A stretch of 64,000 nucleotides of DNA, taken from CAWJFJ01 sp963800065 (lineage in GTDB: Bacteria; Actinomycetota; Acidimicrobiia; Acidimicrobiales; UBA8190). Positions 52,017 to 60,050 of this stretch are shown piece after piece. The DNA lies in NCBI GenBank assembly GCA_963800065.1, contig CAWCZO010000003.1, positions 434,001 to 498,000 on the forward strand, written 5' to 3'. Numbering within the stretch: the first letter of the stretch is position 1; each line of letters opens with the position of its first letter. A program made the translations under genes and the position numbers. The notes under the pieces were generated by a model. That model worked only from the letters and a program-made list of their open reading frames with translations. It made no database searches and was not told the origin of the DNA.

Positions 52017-53054
52017 TCAGCGGTAGGTCAGAACGCGGCCCAGCTTGTCGACGGCCAGGCAGAACGTCGTGGTGGCGCAGGAGACGCTGACGATTCCGTT
52101 CCCGCCGTCGATGTCCGACGGCTTCGACCAGGTGGTCCCGTCGAAGGTGAGGGCCCTTCCGCCGTCGTCGACGGCCATGCAGAATGTCGTGGTGACACAC
52201 GAGACGGACGTGATCCCGTTGTCGGCGACTGCACCGCCGGCGACCGGGTCGACCGGTTGCGGTGGTGACCACGACGAGCCGTTCCACATCAGGACGTTCC
52301 CGACGGTGTCGGCGGCCACGCAGAACGACGGGCTGGCGCAGGAGACGGTGTCGAGCTGACCCGAAGTGTCGACGTCCTGTGGTTGCGACCAGTCCTGCCC
52401 GTTCCATTGGGCCGTCCCTCCGGCCGTGGCCATGCAGAAGGTGGAGCTGCGACACGAGATGGAGCTCGGGCCACCCCAGGCGTTCACGGCCGAGGACCAG
52501 CTCCCGTTGTAGAAGTAGGCGTCGCCGACACCGTCGACGGTGACGCAGAAGGCGCCGTTGGCGCAGGCCAGCGCCTGCAGCCCCTGGGCACCGCCGAGGG
52601 TCTGGGAATCGACCCAGGACAGGCCGTCCCACTGAACGACCTCGTTGCCCCCGGGGACGGCCACGCAGAAGGCCGGGCTGGTGCACGAGATGTCGGCCAT
52701 CGGTGGGGTCGGCGCCGGCTCCCCGACGGTGACGGGAAGGGCGGACGACCACGAGGTGCCGTTGTAGCGGTAGGCGCTGTCGGCGGAATTGACGGCCATG
52801 CAGAAGGTCGTCGACGGGCAAGAGAGCGCCGAGATCGGATGGGTGGCTCCCACCACGGACGACGGGCGGGACCAGGGGGAGGCGGCCGCCACGGTGGTGG
52901 TGGGCGTCGAGGTCGTGGTGGTCGTGGCGGCAGAGGGGTGCGAGGGTCCTCCACTGCAGGCCGCCGTCAGCACGACCAGGGCGGACAGGACCAGCCCGGG
53001 CCACGCCGGACGTGGCCACCTGGTCGTTGTCAGGCCCACAGGCCATTGTCCCAT
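52017..53054 (-). CDS. Lipoprotein with seven Cys-stapled propeller-like repeats
   Basis: About 345 residues. A hydrophobic signal ends in the lipobox LTAAC, then a Thr-rich linker. Seven repeats of about 43 residues each hold two Cys five residues apart within a strand motif: ALSCPSTTFCMAV, DISCTSPAFCVAV, ALACANGAFCVTV, SISCRSSTFCMAT, TVSCASPSFCVAA, SVSCVTTTFCMAV and SVSCATTTFCLAV. Between them lie W-N-G-x-x-W blade segments. This indicates a seven-bladed propeller with one disulfide per blade. Similar repeats occur in secreted actinobacterial proteins of unknown role. ATG 53054 is the likely start, although its ribosome-binding site is weak. Confidence 0.8.
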   Translation of the reverse strand: MGQWPVGLTTTRWPRPAWPGLVLSALVVLTAACSGGPSHPSAATTTTTSTPTTTVAAASPWSRPSSVVGATHPISALSCPSTTFCMAVNSADSAYRYNGTSWSSALPVTVGEPAPTPPMADISCTSPAFCVAVPGGNEVVQWDGLSWVDSQTLGGAQGLQALACANGAFCVTVDGVGDAYFYNGSWSSAVNAWGGPSSISCRSSTFCMATAGGTAQWNGQDWSQPQDVDTSGQLDTVSCASPSFCVAADTVGNVLMWNGSSWSPPQPVDPVAGGAVADNGITSVSCVTTTFCMAVDDGGRALTFDGTTWSKPSDIDGGNGIVSVSCATTTFCLAVDKLGRVLTYR

Positions 53055-53277
53055 GAGCGCCGGGCGGCGGTCCGGCGGGTCGGAAGACGAGGCTTTCGTC
53101 CCACTCGACACTCTCCCCACTCCTGTGACAGTGGAAGGACGGCGGGCGGCGGTCCCGTGGTGGTGACGTTGTTGGCGCGTTGGGCAAATGACCCCTCAAC
53201 GCGTACCATCTGAAGATCGGCGCTCGTTGGGAAGAGCTCGAAATAACTGAAGGCCAGTCCGATGTGTGTGAAGCCCG

Positions 53278-54978
53278 ATGAGTGACCGCGGTGACGTCCC
53301 GTCGTCCGCATCAGTTGGCGCGCCCGCCGGTGACGCCCCCTCAGCCGGCGCGGTGATGACGGGGGGCATCGAGCATCTCGACTTCGGGGTTCGGAACACC
53401 CTTCTCTATTACAAGGATCTGAAGGCCACTCTCGATCTCACGCCGGGTTCGGGCGTCGCCCCGGCCGCCGTCCGCCGCCTCCTCGGTTCCGAACCGGTAC
53501 CGGTGTCCGAGCTCTTCGACACCGACCGCGAGGCGATGCGCGGGGCCACCAAACGGGTGCGGTCGATCTCCTACCGGGCCCGGCGTGACGTCGACAAGGG
53601 CTCGCCCGGCACCTTGTGCCTGGCCTGGGGTCTGGCCACCTGGGACAACGGCCGCCCGGCGGTCCCGGCCGCCCCCGTCGTGCTCCGCCAGGCGTCGGTG
53701 ACGCGGCACGGCGGGACGGCCGAGGATTTCGATCTGGGCTTGAGCGGCCCGTGGATCGTCAACACCACCCTGCTGCGTCTTCTGGAGGTCGACTTCGCCG
53801 TGGACGTCGAGCGCGACGCGCTCGGCGACCTGGTGGACGAGTTGGGCCGGCACGGGGACCCCCAGGCGCTCTTCGAGCGGATGACCAAGATGGCCTCCGA
53901 CGTTCCCGGATTCTCCATCGCCCCCCGGGTGGTGTTGTCGCCCATTCCCCGGGTGGCCATGACGGTGGACCGCGAGGTCCGTCGTACCGCGCCGCAGGAC
54001 CCCGTCCCGCCGGCGCCGGACGCCACCGCCGAGGCGCTGGAGAGGGACCCGCCGGCGCCGTATCCGGACCCCATCGTGCGCGGGGCCGGCTCGATGGCGG
54101 AGGACGTCGTGATCCCGATCAGCGACGCCCACCGGACGGTGGTGGCCGACAGGCCGGAAGAGACGGCGGGGGATCTCGCCACCGAAGCCGCCACCGACGC
54201 CGTGATCGCCGAGATCACCAGAGCGTTGCGGGGCGACAACTGGCCCGCCGCACTGATCGAGCACGCCGACTCCGGACTGCGGGTCCGCGACGGCGCCGAG
54301 CTGCTCCGGCGTTGGGAGCTGTCGGGGGAGCAGCGACCGGGTGTCTGGCGCTGGGACGCCACTCACTTCGCCCTGTGGGGGCTGACGGCCGCCCCCCCGG
54401 TGGGAGATCCGGCCATCCTCTCGGTGGCCCGATGGGACGAGCGCCGCCACCATCCCGTCCTCATGGCGTGGCACACGGTGGCCGAGCACCGCTACCGACG
54501 CCACCGGCACCGTGGTCGGGGACGATCGGCGTTGCTGGCCAAACGCCCCGCCGTCCCCCGCGGGATCGACGAGGCCCTGTGGGGGCTCCCCGTCGACCTC
54601 CTGGTGGAGTGGGCGGCCTGGGTCTTCCGGCAGTGGCCGGGGGCTCCCTTCGAGTTGGTCCTGCCCGCCGGGACCCCGGAGCTCGTGAGCCCCTGGTACG
54701 AGAGGGCCCGGCCCGTGGCCGAGCTGGCCGTGAAGACGTGGGTTCCGTTCGCCCTGGTGGACGACGACCTCGGGAAGGCCGCCCACCGGTGGGTGAAGCA
54801 GCTGACCCATGCCTGTGACGGGGGCGGGGCGCCCCTGGCCACGTGGTTCGAGCGGAGCATGGAGATCGCCACCTCGGCTCTCGCCCTCCGGGTGGGCGCC
54901 CCCGTGGTCCCCGGCGCGGCGCGGGGTCGCCGGACCAAGAGGGGGGCTCCCGTCACTCACGCCGAGCACGCCATCTGA
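53278..54978 (+). CDS. DUF4011-like protein lacking the associated helicase
   Basis: A 566-residue soluble protein. The first 230 residues follow the DUF4011 pattern: FGVRNTLLYYKDLKATLDL, VSELF, ARRDVDKGSPGTLCLAWGLA (with TW after), VPAAPVVLRQASV and the DFDLGLSGPWIVNTTLLRLL segment. In known proteins DUF4011 sits at the N-terminus of very large superfamily 1 helicases with a C-terminal DUF3320 nuclease-like domain, often linked to defence. Here no Walker motifs are present; the second half (GDNWPAALIEHADSGL, WAAWVFRQWPGAPFELVLP) is unrecognised. It is a single-gene unit between a lipoprotein and the polysaccharide locus. ATG 53278 is the first start; 53356 is an alternative. Confidence 0.6.
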   Translation: MSDRGDVPSSASVGAPAGDAPSAGAVMTGGIEHLDFGVRNTLLYYKDLKATLDLTPGSGVAPAAVRRLLGSEPVPVSELFDTDREAMRGATKRVRSISYRARRDVDKGSPGTLCLAWGLATWDNGRPAVPAAPVVLRQASVTRHGGTAEDFDLGLSGPWIVNTTLLRLLEVDFAVDVERDALGDLVDELGRHGDPQALFERMTKMASDVPGFSIAPRVVLSPIPRVAMTVDREVRRTAPQDPVPPAPDATAEALERDPPAPYPDPIVRGAGSMAEDVVIPISDAHRTVVADRPEETAGDLATEAATDAVIAEITRALRGDNWPAALIEHADSGLRVRDGAELLRRWELSGEQRPGVWRWDATHFALWGLTAAPPVGDPAILSVARWDERRHHPVLMAWHTVAEHRYRRHRHRGRGRSALLAKRPAVPRGIDEALWGLPVDLLVEWAAWVFRQWPGAPFELVLPAGTPELVSPWYERARPVAELAVKTWVPFALVDDDLGKAAHRWVKQLTHACDGGGAPLATWFERSMEIATSALALRVGAPVVPGAARGRRTKRGAPVTHAEHAI

Positions 54979-55012
54979 CCTCCGGCGGCGGCCGGTGGTG
55001 GAGGGCGACGGG

Positions 55013-55783
55013 TCAGGGCACGGGGACGGGGAAGAAGATCTCGTGCTGGTCGGCGAAGTGACGGAGGAACCCCGGCGTCAGCCCCTCGTGTTGATCTCCC
55101 CCGGCGGCCGCCGACATCTGTGAGTGGAAGACGGCGATGGCGCGGCGCTTGCGCTCGAGGTAGCCGTCGGTGCGGACCGTCTCGGCCGGCGACGCCGCCG
55201 CCAGCGTCCTGGTCCACGACCGGGGCCGGGTCCACTGCCATATGGGATAGGCCAGTAACCGGACCCCGGTCCCGGCCGCGGCACGCCGGGCGGCGGCACC
55301 GAGGGCGGCGTGGTCGCTGTGGGGATCGGCCTGCGAGGTGACGAAGACGTCGTCGGGGGAGTAGGTGGCGATGGCGTCGGCCACGGCGTCGACGAGGGCG
55401 TCACCGGCGGTGTCGAGCCGGGTCTCGGGAAACGACAGGTGGGTGACGGCGTGGTCGGGGAGGCCGAGGATCCGGCACGAGGCCCGGAGCTCGGCGTCGC
55501 GGGTGGCGATGTTCTCGGCCGGGGGGTGCCCGGGCGGCCAGGTGGCGCCGTCGGTGATCACGACGACGGCGACGGCCTGACCGGCGTCCACCTTTCGCAT
55601 CATTGTGGCCCCGCACCCCAGGGTCTCGTCGTCGGGATGGGGGGCGAGGACGAGACACGACCGGGAGGAGGACTGCGCCGTCACGTCGATCCCGCGTCGG
55701 CCGATGGCGTGACCCATGCGGGCGGCGACGGGGAGCTTCACGGGGATCAACGCCGCCTCCACCCACCGCCGCCCCACCCACAT
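55013..55783 (-). CDS. PIG-L (LmbE-like) family deacetylase
   Basis: A 256-residue metal-dependent N-acetylglucosaminyl deacetylase-type protein. The Zn site is visible as LAPHPDDETLGCGA (His and Asp ligands) with the second motif QADPHSDHAALG. Relatives include MshB and Mca of mycothiol metabolism and enzymes acting on antibiotic or polysaccharide intermediates; neither MshB nor Mca is specifically indicated. It is the last gene of a minus-strand run after the flippase and GT2 genes, suggesting action on an envelope glycan. ATG 55783 has no Shine-Dalgarno and starts seven bases from an 18-bp repeat array; a TTG at 55789 and an internal ATG near 55716 are alternatives. Confidence 0.85.
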   Translation of the reverse strand: MWVGRRWVEAALIPVKLPVAARMGHAIGRRGIDVTAQSSSRSCLVLAPHPDDETLGCGATMMRKVDAGQAVAVVVITDGATWPPGHPPAENIATRDAELRASCRILGLPDHAVTHLSFPETRLDTAGDALVDAVADAIATYSPDDVFVTSQADPHSDHAALGAAARRAAAGTGVRLLAYPIWQWTRPRSWTRTLAAASPAETVRTDGYLERKRRAIAVFHSQMSAAAGGDQHEGLTPGFLRHFADQHEIFFPVPVP

Positions 55784-55790
55784 GGTCAAC

Positions 55791-55894
55791 GAGGAGACAC
55801 TGTCGTTCGAGGAGACACTGTCGTTCGAGGAGACACTGTCGTTCGAGGAGACACTGTCGTTCGAGGAGACACTGTCGTTCGAGGAGACACTGTC
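55791..55894. repeat. 18-bp tandem repeat array (5.8 copies)
   Basis: Five perfect copies of GAGGAGACACTGTCGTTC and a sixth partial copy (14 bases) fill the space between the flippase stop and the PIG-L start. Each copy contains the palindrome GACACTGTC. The last partial unit overlaps the flippase stop codon at 55893-55895. No spacers are present, so it is not CRISPR. Confidence 0.95.
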
Positions 55895-57455
55895 ATCGGG
55901 CGATCATGGTCCGAAGGCGGCTGACCATCCCCTTGGCGCGCTGGCGTTCGCCCGGAGTGGCCCCGGTGGCCAGGTAAAGACCGATGTAGGTGACGGTCCC
56001 GGCTAGTCCGTTCAGGACAGCGCCGGGAAAGGAGTACCCGGTGACGGTGCGCCCCGCCAGGAGGACCGCCGCGCAGGCGGTGGCGGGGATGATGTGGGGG
56101 ACGATGGCGCCGCGGACGAGGCTCGAGATGCGGACGCCGACCGCCCTGGTCCCGATGACCATGATCCCCGGCAACCGGACCAGGAGGACCCCACCGAGCG
56201 TCCCCACGGCCACCCCCACCGGTCCGATCACGTGGGCCAGGGTGACCGACAGGGTGAAGTTGGTTAGGACCTCGACACCGGAGACGGCACAGACCACTTT
56301 CAGGTAGCCCGACCCCAGGAGGATCTGGGCGAAGCTCCGCACCGGTGAGGCCAGGCCCACGGCCAAGGCCAGGATGACCAGGACATGGGCCGAGGTGTCG
56401 TAGCCCGGTCCCACCCAGGCCCGTATCCCGGGGCCGGCCAGGACCATGAGGAGGAGCGCGATCAGGATGCCGACGAGGAGTGTGACCCGGACGCCGTCGA
56501 TGACGATGTCCTTCAGGTCACCGGCGTCTCGGTTGCGGACGGTGGCCGAGGCGTAGGGGAAGAAGACGACGGCCAGCGAATCCATGGACTGGTTGGCCGC
56601 CTTGGCCAATTTGGCACCGACGGCGTAGACGGCGGCCGGACGGACGCCGAGGACGATGCCGACGATGACGACATCGCAGGCCTGGAGGGTGGCCTGGAGG
56701 ACGGCGGAGAGCAGGAACCAGCCCGAGATGTTGGCCGCCGCCCGCAGCCGGACGCGATCGACGAGCCGTGGACGGATCCGGGCCTCGGGGATGATGTGGC
56801 GGACCTGGGCCCACCGGACACCTTGAAAGGAGACGGAGATCACCGTGGTGGCTATGGCCAGCGGGACGATCCCCCCTCCGAGTAGGACGATGACGACACT
56901 GGCCACGGCGATGGCGATCCCCATCGACGCGTTCGACATGGAGAGGAGGTCGAAACGCTGGTGGCCCATCAGCGATCCGCCGAAGGTGTCCCCGGGGATG
57001 GAGACGGCCAGCCCCACGGCCAGGACGGCGACGCAGATGATGACCTGGTCGTGGAGTCCGGCACCGACGTGGACGATGCCGGGGAAGAGGAAGGCGACGG
57101 CGACGCCCACTCCGAGGGCGATGACACCCATGGGGACGAGGACGAAGAAGGTGGTGTTGATCATCCGGACGGCCTGGTCCGGTCGGACGTGGGCGTCCTC
57201 GGCCACCAGCTTCGTCGTGGCGCCTCCGAAACCGAGCTCGAAGAGCTCCAGGTAGGCGACCACGGTGCTGGCCAGGACCCAGACGCCGAAGGCCGGCCGG
57301 CCCAGATGGTGCAGGAGGAGCGGTGTGACGACGATGGCCGACACGGCCGTGACCCCCAGCGCCATGTAGTTGCTGAAGACGTTGGCCCCGAACCGGTGGG
57401 GGAGCGAGCTCTCGGTTCCGCCGGTCGGTTGGTCCGGTGGCGTCTCGTCCGTCAC
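55893..57455 (-). CDS. Polysaccharide flippase (Wzx/MOP superfamily)
   Basis: A 520-residue membrane protein with about 12-14 helices across its length. The N-terminal FGANVFSNYMALGVTAVSAI and GVWVLASTVVAYLELFELGF are typical of Wzx/MATE-type oligosaccharide exporters, which flip undecaprenyl-linked repeat units. The loop between helices 6 and 7 is basic (RPRLVDRVRLRAAANISG). It sits between a GT2 glycosyltransferase gene and the PIG-L gene in the same direction. GTG 57455 follows a TAGGGT box by eight bases, so it may also have its own leaderless promoter. Wzx sequence similarity is low, so the substrate is unknown. Confidence 0.82.
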   Translation of the reverse strand: MTDETPPDQPTGGTESSLPHRFGANVFSNYMALGVTAVSAIVVTPLLLHHLGRPAFGVWVLASTVVAYLELFELGFGGATTKLVAEDAHVRPDQAVRMINTTFFVLVPMGVIALGVGVAVAFLFPGIVHVGAGLHDQVIICVAVLAVGLAVSIPGDTFGGSLMGHQRFDLLSMSNASMGIAIAVASVVIVLLGGGIVPLAIATTVISVSFQGVRWAQVRHIIPEARIRPRLVDRVRLRAAANISGWFLLSAVLQATLQACDVVIVGIVLGVRPAAVYAVGAKLAKAANQSMDSLAVVFFPYASATVRNRDAGDLKDIVIDGVRVTLLVGILIALLLMVLAGPGIRAWVGPGYDTSAHVLVILALAVGLASPVRSFAQILLGSGYLKVVCAVSGVEVLTNFTLSVTLAHVIGPVGVAVGTLGGVLLVRLPGIMVIGTRAVGVRISSLVRGAIVPHIIPATACAAVLLAGRTVTGYSFPGAVLNGLAGTVTYIGLYLATGATPGERQRAKGMVSRLRTMIAR

Positions 57456-57463
57456 ACGCCCAG

Positions 57464-57469
57464 ACCCTA
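57464..57469 (-). promoter_or_regulatory. -10 element for the flippase gene
   Basis: TAGGGT on the minus strand, eight bases before the GTG at 57455; identical hexamer and spacing to the peroxiredoxin promoter. Confidence 0.4.
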
Positions 57470-57493
57470 CGCTCTCCGGCGCGGGCCGAAGGG

Positions 57494-58459
57494 CTACCGG
57501 CGGCCCATGGCGCCGACCCGTTCGGTGACGCCGCGTTTGAGGGCGACGGCGCCCCGGACCAGAGAGTTCGGCAGCGAGACGGCCACCTTCATTCTCCGGA
57601 GGTCGGCGAGGTCGGGCCCGCCGAGGGCCTCGGCCCGGGCCACGGCGCCGCGGGCGTCGGGTGTCCGTCCCGCCAGCAGGAGGGCCCGGGCCCGGCGCAG
57701 CTGCCAGCGGGCGCGTTGGCGAGACGTGAGGGCGACGAGCCGCTCGGGCCGTCCCTGGAGCCAGCCGTCCCAGAAAGCCAGGACGTCATCGGCCACGGCC
57801 AGCCCGGCATCGGGTCCCCGCCATGCCCCCGACTGCCCGCGGTGCATGGAGTACGCCGTGAGGACGGTGTCGAGGAAGTAGAGCGGGCACCGGGCCTCGA
57901 GGGCCGAGAGGAAGAACTGGAGATCGCCGCAGCACAGGTCGGGCCACAGCCGGGCCGGGCCCGCCCAGACCTCGCGCCGCCAGATCACGGCGTCGAGGAG
58001 AAGGAACCATTCCTCGGTCAGCACCAGGTCGAGCAGGTCGTCGTTGCGGCCGGGACGTAGGGGTGTGGGCCACAGCTCGGTGCCGTCGCCGTCCCCGCGG
58101 TCGATGGCGACGCGGCAGCACGCCATGGCGACGGCGGGATGGCGCTCGAGGACGGCCACCAGACGTGAGAGGAAGGTGGGCTCCCAACGGTCGTCGTCGT
58201 GGAGGACGGTCATGTACCGTCCCCGGGCCCGGTCGAGAAGCGCCATGTGGTTCTGCGAGAAACCCAGACGGGTCGCGTTGTGGCGGTAGTCGACTCGTGG
58301 GTCGGCGAGAGCGGTCACGAGCGGTCGGGCGGCACCGGTCTCGTCGCCGATGAGGAGCTCGAAGTCGGTGAAGTCCTGGGCCAGGACACTGCGCAGGGCA
58401 CGCTCCACCTCGGAGGCCGGGCGGGCCATCGGCATGCACACCGAGACGGTCGGTGCCAC
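57494..58459 (-). CDS. Family 2 glycosyltransferase
   Basis: A 321-residue GT-A enzyme. The start PTVSVCMPMARPASEVERAL and SVLAQDFTDFELLIGDETG give the nucleotide-binding fold; the metal-binding motif is MTVLHDDDRWEP. A later acidic residue region (DLCCGDLQFFLSALE) stands where the catalytic base is expected. There is no membrane helix. It adds a sugar from an NDP donor to a growing glycan. GTG 58459 lies three bases after the sortase stop, so it is translated from the sortase mRNA. Confidence 0.88.
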   Translation of the reverse strand: MAPTVSVCMPMARPASEVERALRSVLAQDFTDFELLIGDETGAARPLVTALADPRVDYRHNATRLGFSQNHMALLDRARGRYMTVLHDDDRWEPTFLSRLVAVLERHPAVAMACCRVAIDRGDGDGTELWPTPLRPGRNDDLLDLVLTEEWFLLLDAVIWRREVWAGPARLWPDLCCGDLQFFLSALEARCPLYFLDTVLTAYSMHRGQSGAWRGPDAGLAVADDVLAFWDGWLQGRPERLVALTSRQRARWQLRRARALLLAGRTPDARGAVARAEALGGPDLADLRRMKVAVSLPNSLVRGAVALKRGVTERVGAMGRR

Positions 58460-58462
58460 CGG

Positions 58463-59419
58463 CTAGAAGCTCGCCGGGAGGAGCGGGCTGACGGCGCCGA
58501 AGAAGAAGAAGAGGACGACGAGGACGCCGGCTCCGCCGGCGCCGTAGAGGAGCCACCGGGACAGTGCTCGGGAGCGGCGACGGGCCACGAGCCGGACCAC
58601 GGCAGCGGCGACGACCAACGCACACCCCCACCACAAAGCCGGCACCCAGTCGCCCTGCCCGCCGGCCAGACCGTCGGCCCGGGCGCTCACCGGGCCCCGA
58701 CCGGTGGGCACCGTCGTGGGGGTGGTGGTGGCGGCCGACGCCGACAGCCGCGAGGAGGCGAGGGTGGCGTGGACGACCAGACGGCTCGACGCGCTGAAGC
58801 GGGGGGTACACGTGGTGAGGGTCAACTCCGGGGTGGCGCTGGGCGCCATCACCGAGACGTCCGACGGCGAGACTACGAGACTGGTCGTCACCTCGTAGGT
58901 GAAGACGCCCTGGATGGTGGTGATCACGATGGGGTCGCCCGGGGCCAGTTCGTTGAGGTTGTAGAAGGGGGCGCCGTAGGTGGTCCGGTGACCGGCGATC
59001 CCCACGTTCCCGGCCTGTCCGGGCAGCGGTGTCACAGGTCCCTGTCCGGCGATCCCGTAGTGGCCGGGACCCTGGCGCAGATCGGTGGTGGACGTTCCTT
59101 CGACGATGACCTTGTCCACGCCGATCCTCGGGATCTGGAGGAGGCCCACGGGTTGGCCCTCCGCCGGTTGGGCCGTGGAAGCAGCGGGATCGGCGTGACC
59201 TCCCGGGGTCACCGTCCCCGGGGCTGTCGTCGTGCTCACCGACCCGGCCCCGTGGTCGGCCTGGCGCAGCTCATGGTTCAGCTGTGTCCGCAGGACGGCC
59301 TGGCTGTGGGACTCGGCGATGCCGGTGCCCCAGAGCTGGTAGGCGACGAAGAGGAGGATCACGGTTCCGACGCAGAGCAGGAGACGGCCCAGCGCGCCGG
59401 TCAGCTGCCCCCGTCGCAC
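58463..59419 (-). CDS. Class E-type sortase
   Basis: A 318-residue sortase. One N-terminal helix (LLLCVGTVILLFVAYQLW) anchors it, and a second hydrophobic stretch near the end (YGAGGAGVLVVLFFFFGAV) gives a two-helix topology often seen in class E. The catalytic His is in GIAGHRTTYGAPFYNL (about 144), Cys in LTLTTCTPRF (about 204) and Arg in ASSRLVVHA (about 213). Class E enzymes prefer LAxTG signals; a tiny LAFTG protein is encoded at 62.3 kb. GTG 59419 follows TAGTGT by six bases, suggesting a leaderless mRNA. Confidence 0.9.
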   Translation of the reverse strand: MRRGQLTGALGRLLLCVGTVILLFVAYQLWGTGIAESHSQAVLRTQLNHELRQADHGAGSVSTTTAPGTVTPGGHADPAASTAQPAEGQPVGLLQIPRIGVDKVIVEGTSTTDLRQGPGHYGIAGQGPVTPLPGQAGNVGIAGHRTTYGAPFYNLNELAPGDPIVITTIQGVFTYEVTTSLVVSPSDVSVMAPSATPELTLTTCTPRFSASSRLVVHATLASSRLSASAATTTPTTVPTGRGPVSARADGLAGGQGDWVPALWWGCALVVAAAVVRLVARRRSRALSRWLLYGAGGAGVLVVLFFFFGAVSPLLPASF

Positions 59420-59425
59420 ACATCG

Positions 59426-59431
59426 ACACTA
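59426..59431 (-). promoter_or_regulatory. -10 element for the class E sortase gene
   Basis: TAGTGT on the minus strand, six bases before the GTG at 59419; divergent from the phosphatase -10 at 59461. Confidence 0.5.
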
Positions 59432-59460
59432 CTGTCCCGCCACCGAGGGCCGGGCCCGCC

Positions 59461-59466
59461 TACACT
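59461..59466 (+). promoter_or_regulatory. -10 element for the tyrosine phosphatase gene
   Basis: TACACT, six bases before the expected first codon at 59473, with the same geometry as the divergent sortase promoter. Confidence 0.5.
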
Positions 59467-59472
59467 GCGCGG

Positions 59473-60021
59473 GTCCTCGTCCTATTCGTCTGCACCGCGA
59501 ACGTGTGCCGGTCCCCGATGGCGGCGGCCTTCCTCGACCTCGTGGCCGGTGAGGTCGCCGGGGATCTCGACGAACCGTTCGGTGCCGCATCGGCCGGTCT
59601 CCTCGACGGGGGGCGTCCGGTCTCGCCCGAGGTGGTGACCGCCCTCGCCCCCTTCGGGATCGATCTGGCCGGGCACCGTTCCACCCGTTTGACGGCTGCC
59701 GCCGTCGAAGGCGCCGACCTGGTGCTGGGCATGGAACGTCGCCACGGGCGCGAGGTCGTCCTCCTCGTCCCCTCGGCCTGGCCCCGGACGTTCACCTTGA
59801 AGGAGCTGGTCCGCCGGGGAGAGAAGGTCGGACCCCGACCGGCCGGGCAGCCGCTCGACGTGTGGTTGGCGGCGGTCGGTGACGGACGGGAACGGGTCGA
59901 CCTGGTGGGCCGGTCGCCCGAGGACGACGTGGCCGACCCGCTCGGGGGCGACCTCGCCGCCTACCGGGCCACGGCGGCCGAGCTCGCCGATCTGATCCAG
60001 CGTCTGGCCAGGCTTCTCTAA
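59473..60021 (+). CDS. Low-molecular-weight protein tyrosine phosphatase, non-standard start
   Basis: About 182 residues. The P-loop C-x5-R is LFVCTANVCRSPMAAAF, placed at the very N-terminus as in all family members, and the general acid Asp lies in SPEDDVADPLG. In polysaccharide loci such phosphatases (Wzb type) remove phosphate from a tyrosine kinase that controls chain assembly; no kinase gene is in the window. The expected first codon is GTC at 59473. No ATG, GTG or TTG occurs in frame between a distant GTG at 59284, which lies inside the sortase gene on the opposite strand, and the P-loop. The start is therefore unresolved. Confidence 0.8.
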   Translation, partial: VLVLFVCTANVCRSPMAAAFLDLVAGEVAGDLDEPFGAASAGLLDGGRPVSPEVVTALAPFGIDLAGHRSTRLTAAAVEGADLVLGMERRHGREVVLLVPSAWPRTFTLKELVRRGEKVGPRPAGQPLDVWLAAVGDGRERVDLVGRSPEDDVADPLGGDLAAYRATAAELADLIQRLARLL

Positions 60022-60050
60022 CCCGACACCCCGGGCGTGCCGATACCGAC

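Noticed and set aside
55791..55894. CRISPR array
   Set aside because: Units are directly tandem without spacers, and there are no cas genes.
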